This document shows, piece after piece, positions 54,184 to 61,351 of a stretch of DNA of 64,000 nucleotides. Source of the stretch: Gammaproteobacteria bacterium (GTDB lineage Bacteria > Pseudomonadota > Gammaproteobacteria > HK1); NCBI GenBank assembly GCA_009937425.1, contig JAACFO010000010.1, forward strand, positions 1-64,000. Reading direction: 5' to 3'. The position numbers and the translations under genes are program-made. Within the stretch, counting starts at the first letter, position 1; each line of letters begins with the position of its first letter. The notes beneath the pieces are model-generated. The model was not told the DNA's origin. It was given only the letters and a program-made list of their open reading frames with translations, and did no database searches.

Positions 54184-55587
54184 CTAATCCAGGAAGCTTC
54201 TGATTTCGGCAAGAAAACGCTGCCACGCGGGTTCGCTCTCCAGCAACAGATGATTGTTGCTTTCCAGCGGCACGAAACGGGCGCCGGGGATCATGCTGGC
54301 CATTTTGCGGCCCCCATCGAAAGGAGCGAGTGCGTCCGCGCGGGTGTGCATAACGAGGGTTGGCGTGGAGACTTGCGGCAGTAATGGATTGACATCGATG
54401 TCACCGAAGGCGAGTCGCAGTCGGACTGCATTCTCCGGCGATGTGGTGATTCGCTGCAACTCGTTGAACCACTGCATCTGCTCCACCGTGGCGTTGGGAA
54501 TTATCTGTGAAGTGAACATCTGCCGGAAGGCGGGATTATCCTGCCCCCAGCCCTGCCGGATGAGTTCGAGCATCGCTTTGCCTGTTTCCTTGTCCTTCTG
54601 GCTGCGTTTGGCCCACCCGAGCGTGTAGCCGCCGTAGAGCACGAGTTGCGATACACGCTCGGGATGACGCACCGTATACGCGATGGACACCGGGCACCCC
54701 TGGGATATTCCGAGGAGGGCGAATCGATCCAGTCCCGCTGCGTCGACCACGGCCTCGAGATCGCGTACGAAGGCGTCGAAGGAAATGTCATCCACCTCCC
54801 AATCGGAGAGTCCGTTGCCGCGTTCGTCATAGCGCACCAGTTGGTGATCACGGGACAGCTCCGCGAAGACGTGACGCCAGACGGGGCTTTGCCAATCGAA
54901 CTCCAGGTGGTTCAACCAGTTTGCCGCCTTCACCAGTGGCGGGCCACTGCCCACCGATGCGTAAGCGATACCGACGCCATCCGATGAGGTGCAGAATCGG
55001 ATCGTTTGCTCGACATTACCGGCGGATGTCCCTTGCGATAGGTCGCTGCCGTCGGAGTCGTCGGCGGGCACGACACGGTAGACGCGCACCGGCTTTTCGA
55101 TGTTCTTGACCTTTTGCTCACCCATGAAGCCGTAGCTGAAGGGCAGCGAACTACTGACGGCATCGTAGACACTTTCGGAGACGCAGATGCCCCCCGGTTC
55201 GGCGAGACTCTCCAGGCGCGCCGCGATGTTCACACCATCGCCGTAAATGTCTCCCCGGTCTTGGATGACGTCACCGAGATTCACGCCGATGCGGAACTGC
55301 AGTTTGCGCTCCTTCGGCAGTTCGGCGTTGCGTTCTTTGAGATCGTTTTGAATGGTGGACGCGCAGGAAAGCGCATCTACTACCGCTTCGAACATGGCGA
55401 GCACCGCGTCGCCCGCATAGTGCATGACCTTGCCATGCTGAGCCTCGACGCTGGCGGAAATGAAGTCCAGGTATTCCCTGAGTCGCCGGTGGGTCGCATC
55501 CTCGTCTTCGCCGGTTAGACGGCTGTAGTCGGCCACGTCGGCGTAGAGGATGGCGGCGAGCTTGCGGGGCAGGCGACTCGGGTCCAC
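54184..55587 (-). CDS. class III nucleotide cyclase fused to an alpha/beta hydrolase
   Basis: 467 aa. Residues ~8-175 form a class III cyclase with AAILYADVADYSRL, VMHYAGDAVLAMFEAV (both metal Asp), RIGVNLGDVIQ and YGDGVNIAARLE. A short acidic linker follows, then from ~195 an alpha/beta hydrolase with ALLGISQGCPVSIAY (Ser nucleophile), DERGNGLSD and ESNNHLLLE. In Mycobacterium tuberculosis Rv1900c the same two domains occur in the reverse order. The hydrolase part may act as a ligand sensor for cyclase activity. Converges with the second dehydrogenase gene, 4 bases apart. Confidence 0.88.
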   Translation of the reverse strand: MDPSRLPRKLAAILYADVADYSRLTGEDEDATHRRLREYLDFISASVEAQHGKVMHYAGDAVLAMFEAVVDALSCASTIQNDLKERNAELPKERKLQFRIGVNLGDVIQDRGDIYGDGVNIAARLESLAEPGGICVSESVYDAVSSSLPFSYGFMGEQKVKNIEKPVRVYRVVPADDSDGSDLSQGTSAGNVEQTIRFCTSSDGVGIAYASVGSGPPLVKAANWLNHLEFDWQSPVWRHVFAELSRDHQLVRYDERGNGLSDWEVDDISFDAFVRDLEAVVDAAGLDRFALLGISQGCPVSIAYTVRHPERVSQLVLYGGYTLGWAKRSQKDKETGKAMLELIRQGWGQDNPAFRQMFTSQIIPNATVEQMQWFNELQRITTSPENAVRLRLAFGDIDVNPLLPQVSTPTLVMHTRADALAPFDGGRKMASMIPGARFVPLESNNHLLLESEPAWQRFLAEIRSFLD

Positions 55588-55792
55588 GAAGCAGTTCTCC
55601 CTGGGGCGTGGCTGCGCCCAACAAGCGTTAGCTTACTCCAGACTGCGTGGACTTGGGCACCCTGTAACAACCTGCAACGCCTCTCAACGGCTTCGGGTGT
55701 GGGTTCTCGCCGAAGCGGTATATGATTCGCGCGACGGGTTGACGCGCTGGACGCAGCCTGTAAAGCAATCAGATTGTGGGAGAAAAAGAATC

Positions 55793-56179
55793 GTGGACAA
55801 AGAACGTTTCGACAAAGGGCTCACTGCCCGAAAAGCCGTACTCGGCGCCGAGTACGTCGAAAAATCATTGCATGCTGCCGATGATTTCAATCGGGATTTT
55901 CAGGAACTGGTGACGGAATACTGCTGGGGCACCACCTGGGGGGATGAAAGCCTGGATTACCGTCAGCGCAGCCTGCTGAATCTCGGCATGATCGCAGCCC
56001 TCAATCGCATGCAGGAGTGGGAGTTGCACTTCCGCGGTGCCATCCGCAATGGTTGGACCCCCGACGAGCTGCGATCCGTCCTGATTCACATCGCCGTCTA
56101 TTGTGGTATTCCGACCGGCGTCGAATGTTTCCGCATTGCCAGAAAAGTACTGGCGGAAATGGAGGCGGAAAATGCCTGA
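55793..56179 (+). CDS. carboxymuconolactone decarboxylase (CMD) family protein
   Basis: 128 aa from GTG 55793, with GGGAGAAAAAG before it. All-helical CMD fold: FQELVTEYCWGTTWGDESLD, LLNLGMIAALNRMQEWELHF and HIAVYCGIPTGVECFRIARK. The YCG... segment has the CMD cysteine. Role ranges from true decarboxylase to AhpD-like thiol reductase; the fixed partner downstream suggests a catabolic step. Its stop overlaps the start of the dehydrogenase gene by 8 bases. Confidence 0.85.
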   Translation: MDKERFDKGLTARKAVLGAEYVEKSLHAADDFNRDFQELVTEYCWGTTWGDESLDYRQRSLLNLGMIAALNRMQEWELHFRGAIRNGWTPDELRSVLIHIAVYCGIPTGVECFRIARKVLAEMEAENA

Positions 56180-57308
56180 GTCGTCCGAAACCGACGCCAC
56201 GGTGACGATCCCTGCGCGAATGCGTGCGGTGCGACTCACGGGTCACGGCGGCTTCGACAAGCTGGAATACCGAAAGGATGTCGTGACGCCCCGGCCGGCG
56301 GTTGACGAAGTACTCATCGCGGTCGGTGCCTGCGGTATGAACAACACCGACATCAACACCCGCACGGCCTGGTACAGCAAGTCCGTCACCCAGGGAACGG
56401 ACGCCGGCGGCAGTGCGGGCTTCGGCGAAGCAAAAACAGATGATTCCACTTGGGGCGGTGGTGGTGTCGCCTTCCCCCGCATCCAGGGCGCCGATGTGGC
56501 AGGCACCATCGTCGCCGTTGGCGCCCAGGTGCCGGCATCGCGGGTCGGCGAACGAGTGCTGGTGGATCCCTGGATGCGAGATGCCCAGGATCCCGGCAAC
56601 CGTGCGCTGGCCGGCTATCTGGGCAGCGAGCGTGACGGCGGCTTCGCCGAATTTGCCGCCGTTCCATCCGTGAACACCTTTCCAATACAGTCGCCGCATT
56701 CCGATGCGGAATTGGCGACTTTCCCCTGTTCATATTCCACCGGCGAGTACATGTTGACCCGTGCCCAACTAAGTGCCGGCGAAACAGTGCTGATTACCGG
56801 CGCTTCAGGCGGCGTAGGCTCCGGGCTCGTGCAGTTGGCCAAACGACGCGGTGCCCGCGTCGTCGCCGTTGCAGGCAAGAGCAAAATGGAAGCGGTCGCC
56901 GCGCTGGGTGCTGATTGGGTGATTGCCCGCGACGATGCGAATTTCGAATCGGCGGTGCGCGCAGCGGCCCCGGACGGCGAGGTACAAGTAGTGGCCGACC
57001 TGGTCGGCGGGGCGGGGTTTGCCAGCCTTGTGGAACTGCTCGCCCGGGGTGGCCGCTACGTGACCTCGGGCGCCATCGCCGGGCCGGTGGTGGACTTGGA
57101 TCTGCGATCCCTCTACCTCAAGGACCTGACGCTACTGGGCGCGACGGTCATGCCGGTGGGCATTTTTGAATCCCTGGTTGGCTACATCGAGCGGGAAGAA
57201 ATTCGACCGCTGCTGGCGAAGACATTTCCGTTGGACAGGATTGCCGACGCACAGAATGCGTTTTTGCGTAAGCAGCATGTGGGGAACTTCGTGATCACGC
57301 TGCGCTGA
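56172..57308 (+). CDS. MDR-family zinc-type alcohol dehydrogenase / quinone oxidoreductase
   Basis: 378 aa from ATG 56172, overlapping the CMD gene. GroES-like domain with VGACGMNNTDINTRTAW and QGADVAGTIVAVGAQVP; nucleotide domain with VLITGASGGVGSGLVQLAKR. The usual structural zinc cysteines are absent and the catalytic-zinc His/Cys pattern is incomplete, so quinone-oxidoreductase-like chemistry with NADPH is as likely as alcohol oxidation. Works with the CMD protein made from the same message. Confidence 0.86.
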   Translation: MPESSETDATVTIPARMRAVRLTGHGGFDKLEYRKDVVTPRPAVDEVLIAVGACGMNNTDINTRTAWYSKSVTQGTDAGGSAGFGEAKTDDSTWGGGGVAFPRIQGADVAGTIVAVGAQVPASRVGERVLVDPWMRDAQDPGNRALAGYLGSERDGGFAEFAAVPSVNTFPIQSPHSDAELATFPCSYSTGEYMLTRAQLSAGETVLITGASGGVGSGLVQLAKRRGARVVAVAGKSKMEAVAALGADWVIARDDANFESAVRAAAPDGEVQVVADLVGGAGFASLVELLARGGRYVTSGAIAGPVVDLDLRSLYLKDLTLLGATVMPVGIFESLVGYIEREEIRPLLAKTFPLDRIADAQNAFLRKQHVGNFVITLR

Positions 57309-57372
57309 GCCGTAGAGCTCAGGGGTCGAGTCTGCACATTAAACGCTCTCGGAACGCTTTTCGAGAATCCCG

Positions 57373-58290
57373 TTATCGTCTGCCAATGGCGGCCAGGCAG
57401 GCAGCGATGGGTCGTCCATCGATGGCGGCAAGACCGAGGGCGATCAGGATCATGCCCGTCACTTGCCGGGCTTCCAGCACCTCGCCGAGAACGCTGATCC
57501 CCAGTAGCAGAGCGCTCACCGGGATTAAAAAGGTGACCAGCAGAAGATTGGTGGCGCCGGCCCGGGCAAGAATCCGAAAGTAGATGACGTAGGCCAGCGC
57601 GGAGCTGAACACGGCGAGACCGAACACCGCGCCCCAGGTCTGCGGCCCCGGAGTGGTCAGATCCCACGGCCTGTCGACGAACATCACGACAGGCAGCATC
57701 ATGAGAGCCGACGCACTCAGCTGTCCCGCGGCGGTGATCAGAGGCGGTGTCTGCTTGAATCGGCGCCCGAAAATCCCGGCGAAGGCATAGGAAATCGCCG
57801 CACCGACCACCGCCAGTTGGGCGATCACTTCGAGGCCGAATTGCTCGAAGGCGCGCGTTCCTATCATCACGGCGACACCAAGAAGCCCGCAGACGACGCC
57901 GATCACGCGGGCAGGTGTCATGGGCTCGTCGCGGGTCAGCCAATGGGCAAGAATGACCGTGAACAGCGGTGTGGTGGCATTCAGGATCGACGCGAGGCCG
58001 CTGCCAATACGCGTCTGCCCCCAGACGATGAGGGTGAACGGGATGACGTTGTTGAGCGCTCCCATGGCGAAGAAGGCGAGCCACAGTCCGGGGCGCACCG
58101 CGAGGCGTTGACCACTCAGGGCGATTAGCAGCCACAGCACGGCCGCCGCGATGGCGACCCGCGCAATAACCACGGTCAGAGGTGGTAGATCCCGCAGAGC
58201 GACGGCGTTGAAGAAGAATGATCCACCCCACAGTATCGACAATGTGATCAGCAACAGCCACTCGGCAGCTCCCATTGTTCTCGGGCTCAC
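57373..58290 (-). CDS. EamA-family (DMT) transporter
   Basis: 305 aa, ten spans. GTG start behind GGGAGATACGG (ATG 58275 possible). Repeat 1 begins LLLITLSILWGGSFFFNAVA, repeat 2 LAVVGAAISYAFAGIFGRRF. Exports a small metabolite or drug. 93 bases downstream of the marR gene in the same direction, so it is the likely target of that regulator. Confidence 0.88.
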   Translation of the reverse strand: MSPRTMGAAEWLLLITLSILWGGSFFFNAVALRDLPPLTVVIARVAIAAAVLWLLIALSGQRLAVRPGLWLAFFAMGALNNVIPFTLIVWGQTRIGSGLASILNATTPLFTVILAHWLTRDEPMTPARVIGVVCGLLGVAVMIGTRAFEQFGLEVIAQLAVVGAAISYAFAGIFGRRFKQTPPLITAAGQLSASALMMLPVVMFVDRPWDLTTPGPQTWGAVFGLAVFSSALAYVIYFRILARAGATNLLLVTFLIPVSALLLGISVLGEVLEARQVTGMILIALGLAAIDGRPIAACLAAIGRR

Positions 58291-58383
58291 CCGTATCTCC
58301 CTGATTCACCGGGTGCAAGCATCGCGGGCAGCGGTCACCGTGACCACCCGGTTCTTGCGCTGCCGGAGATTTTCTTGCCGCTG

Positions 58384-58824
58384 TCAGCGGCCCGCATCCC
58401 CGAGGCTCGATTTGAGTTTGTAGAGGAGTGTGTGCAGGGCATCGATGTCGTCTTCTTCCCAGCCGGCAAAAATATTCTCGGCCTCGGGGGCGATCCGCCG
58501 AAATGCCTCCCCATGAGCCGTTTCGCCGGCTGCCGTGAGGCGGTGGCGCTTCAGCCGGCGGTCCTCCGGGTCGCTGTCGATCATCACCAAGCCCTTGGTG
58601 GTTAGGCGGCGAAGAATTTTCGATACCCCGGGCTGACCGGTCTCCAGGGCGGATGCCAAATCCGTGACCGTCCATGCCCGGCCGGGCAGGCTGGCCAGGT
58701 GAGTGAGAACGACGAACTGGGCGTAGGGCAGCTCGGCGCCCTTGAGGGCGCGATTAATCCGCGTTACAAGCCGTTGTTGGGTGGCGCCCAGCCAAATCAG
58801 GGTTTGGCGTGACTTTCGTACCAT
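58384..58824 (-). CDS. MarR-family transcriptional regulator
   Basis: 146 aa from ATG 58824 (MVRKSRQTL), preferred over ATG 58839 because GGAAAG lies eight bases before it. Winged helix: YAQFVVLTHLASLPGRAWTV, LASALETGQPGVSKILRRLT, SDPEDRRLKRHRLTAAGETA (wing). It should respond to a phenolic or similar ligand and repress itself and the EamA gene through the palindrome at 58832-58866. Confidence 0.88.
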   Translation of the reverse strand: MVRKSRQTLIWLGATQQRLVTRINRALKGAELPYAQFVVLTHLASLPGRAWTVTDLASALETGQPGVSKILRRLTTKGLVMIDSDPEDRRLKRHRLTAAGETAHGEAFRRIAPEAENIFAGWEEDDIDALHTLLYKLKSSLGDAGR

Positions 58825-58831
58825 ATAGGAA

Positions 58832-58866
58832 CTTTCCATGGCATGTAAATAGCATGCCATGGAAAG
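58832..58866. promoter_or_regulatory. 35-bp inverted repeat, probable MarR operator
   Basis: CTTTCCATGGCATG and CATGCCATGGAAAG, perfect 14-base arms, spaced by TAAATAG. It lies immediately upstream of the marR start and covers the -10/ribosome-site region, so binding would block transcription of marR and the exporter gene. Confidence 0.75.
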
Positions 58867-59235
58867 CAATGTCAAGAGGCACTGTTGCGAACTTCCGTTC
58901 TTATGTTCGGACGAAGATTTCCACCGTAACCCCTTGATGCTCGTTTTCATTCCACTGCGACCCTATAATGGCCGGCAAGTTGAGCCTCATTCCCTGATCT
59001 GATAAGAATCAATCCAACAGGGAGCGCGGTGCCAGCGGCTTTGATTCATGGCCGTTGGCGCAGCGAATCGGCCCGACCCGGTGGACGTCAAAAGCCATCG
59101 GTGGGGTGGTGCATGGGGCGCCGCCCAAATTCGAGAATCGGCTCCGGGGGACAGGGCACGAGTTGCCGCAATCATGCTCCGGTCACCGATCAATCTAAAA
59201 AGACTTTCCAGGTGGAGAGTTACCGAGGAGAGAGA
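58867..59235. other. 369-bp divergent region, leader of the TAXI operon
   Basis: No gene supported. Holds the promoter of the TAXI operon; GAGGAGAGAGA just before 59236 is a strong ribosome site. No clear repeat or operator other than the MarR palindrome at its left edge. Confidence 0.4.
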
Positions 59236-60184
59236 ATGATGACAATCAAAAAAGTACTCGTTGCTTCGGCGGCGTGCCTCCGAGTTCGTAACCATCGGCA
59301 CCGGTGGCGTCACCGGCGTTTATTACCCCACGGGTGGTGCTATCTGCCGGCTCGTGAACAAGGGTAAAAAACAGCACGGTGTTCGTTGCTCTGTGGAGTC
59401 CACGGGCGGCTCGGTCTACAACATCAATACCATTCGCGCCGGTGAGCTGGATATGGGCGTCGCCCAGTCCGACTGGCAGTACCACGCCTACCACGGCACC
59501 GGTAAGGATTCCTTCATCAAGGCCGGTCCGTTCAAGGAGCTGCGTGCGGTGTTTTCCGTACATGCCGAGCCCGTCACGGTTATCGCCCGTGCCGATAGCG
59601 GCATCAAGCACGTGGATGATCTCGTAGGCAAGCGCGTCAACATCGGCAATCCCGGGTCTGGCACAGAGGCCACCTGGACGCTCATGTGGACGAAAATGGG
59701 ACATGCCGATGCCAAGGCGGATCTCAAGTTGGCGGCGCAGTTGAAGTCCGCGGAGACTCCACAAGCGCTTTGCGACAACAAGATCGACGCGTTGTTCTGG
59801 CTGGTTGGACACCCCAATGGATTGTCCAAGGAAGCTACTACGACTTGTGATGCCGTGATGGTCGAAGTATCGGGCCCGGCGGTTGACAAGCTCGTGAAAG
59901 ACAATGCCTTTTATCGTTATGCGACGATTCCGGCTGGCATGTATCGCGGAAACCCGAACGACACCAAGGTCTTCGGCGTTGGCGCGACTTTCGTGTCATC
60001 CACCAGAGCATCCGAAAAAACAATTTATGTCGTCACCAAGGCCGTGTTCGACAATTTCGATGCTTTCAAGAAACTGCATCCGGCTTTTGGCAATCTGAAA
60101 GAAAGCGAAATGATTAAAGATGCGCTTTCTGCGCCGATCCACGACGGCGCCGCCAAATACTACAAAGAACGGGGTTGGATGTAA
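59236..60184 (+). pseudogene. TAXI-family TRAP solute-binding protein, signal peptide broken by a frameshift
   Basis: Strong ribosome site and ATG 59236 start a signal peptide, MMTIKKVLVASAACL, that then reads out of frame. The mature protein is in another frame, from about 59279: EFVTIGTGGVTGVYYPTGGA, ..., GNPGSGTEATWTLMW, and is intact to the stop at 60184 (307 codons as ORF). About ten signal-peptide residues are missing between the frames, so a small deletion with frameshift explains it. Without export it cannot serve the TRAP permease. A sequence error or assembly collapse would give the same picture. Confidence 0.72.
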
Positions 60185-60196
60185 TCCAGTGCTAAC

Positions 60197-60230
60197 AGTG
60201 GGGGAGCTTGCTTGCTCCCCCACTTTCTTT
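60197..60230 (+). terminator. rho-independent-type hairpin after the first TAXI gene
   Basis: AGTGGGGGAGC pairs with GCTCCCCCACT over TTGCTT (11 pairs), then TTTCTTT. The strongest terminator-like element in the window; being inside the operon it probably trims read-through, or protects the message of the binding-protein gene. Confidence 0.7.
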
Positions 60231-60280
60231 GTCGATTCCGTCGTTTGAACAGGAAGATGGACGGCTTCCGGGAGGCAACG

Positions 60281-61264
60281 ATGGCAAAGCGTACGATCCC
60301 GATGGCCTGGATGGTCACGGTGTTTCTCGCGATTGCGGCATTGCCGATGGGCATCTTCGCCGCGGATTTCATCATCGGTACCGGCATGACCGCTAGTGTT
60401 CACACCAGCGTTGGCCGGGCAATCTGCCGTCTTATTCGAAAAACCAATCCGGGAACGAGCTGTGAGATCGAGAATGTCGAAGGACGGGATGCAGCGGAGC
60501 CCATTGCCGTTCTCTCCGAAGTACGTAATGGCGCGATCGAAATCGGCATCGTGCAATCGGACTGGCAGTATTACGCATTCCAGGGGACGGGGCCGGTAAA
60601 GTTCATGGATGTGCGTTTCGACAATCTGCGCTCGCTGTTCTCGTTGCACGGCGAGATTTTTACGGTCATCGCGCGCCGGGATGCGGGAATCGAGGCTCTC
60701 GACGATTTGGTAGGCAAGAGAGTCAATATCGGCAATCCAGGTTCCAGGCAGCGTGTGGTCATGGACATGGTGATGGATGCCAAGGGCTGGACACGGGATA
60801 CGTTTCAGCTCGCGGATGAACTGAGCGAGGCCGAGCAACTTCTCGCGCTGTGTCACAATCGTGTGCAGGCGGTGGTGTCGGTCGCTTCCCATCCGGACGA
60901 AAATATTGCCAAGGCCCTGGAGCTCTGTGATGCGAAAATCATCGCGGTCTCTGGCGCTGAAATCGACAAACTCGTAGCTGACCATCAATTTTTCGCCTCT
61001 TCGGAGGTGCCGATGGGTGTGTACTCGGGCTCCGACGCTTTGATTCCAAGCTTTGGCGTCATAGTGACAGCCGTTACCTCGGCGGACCTCGATGAGCAAG
61101 CTGCCTACCGTGTGGTGAAATCCGTTTTCGACAATTTGGAATACATGAAGCGGCTGCACAGGGCGCTGGGAAACCTTGTGCCGGGTCGAATGATGGCGGT
61201 GGGTCTGTCCGCGCCGTTACATCCGGGCGCAATCCTATATTTTCGCGAAAGCGGGATGATGTGA
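60281..61264 (+). CDS. TAXI-family TRAP solute-binding protein
   Basis: 327 aa from ATG 60281 with GGGAGGCAACG before it. Signal peptide (MAWMVTVFLAIAALPMGIFA-A). TAXI marks: FIIGTGMTASVHTSVGRAIC, AIEIGIVQSDWQYYAF and GKRVNIGNPGSRQ. Related to the broken copy before it but strongly diverged, so it does not simply duplicate that binding specificity. Likely the working binding protein for the permease at 61352. Confidence 0.88.
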   Translation: MAKRTIPMAWMVTVFLAIAALPMGIFAADFIIGTGMTASVHTSVGRAICRLIRKTNPGTSCEIENVEGRDAAEPIAVLSEVRNGAIEIGIVQSDWQYYAFQGTGPVKFMDVRFDNLRSLFSLHGEIFTVIARRDAGIEALDDLVGKRVNIGNPGSRQRVVMDMVMDAKGWTRDTFQLADELSEAEQLLALCHNRVQAVVSVASHPDENIAKALELCDAKIIAVSGAEIDKLVADHQFFASSEVPMGVYSGSDALIPSFGVIVTAVTSADLDEQAAYRVVKSVFDNLEYMKRLHRALGNLVPGRMMAVGLSAPLHPGAILYFRESGMM

Positions 61265-61351
61265 GCGCGCAACAATTGCCGAGCATTCGCCGAGCTTGGG
61301 GCGAAGGAACGGTCGGGACCGCTGCGTAAATAATAAATCTGGGAGAAAACG

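Noticed and set aside
57182-58675. 497-codon minus-strand ORF over the EamA and marR region
   Set aside because: Wrong frame of two well-supported genes (57373-58290 and 58384-58824); Arg/Gly/Ala-rich with no domain.
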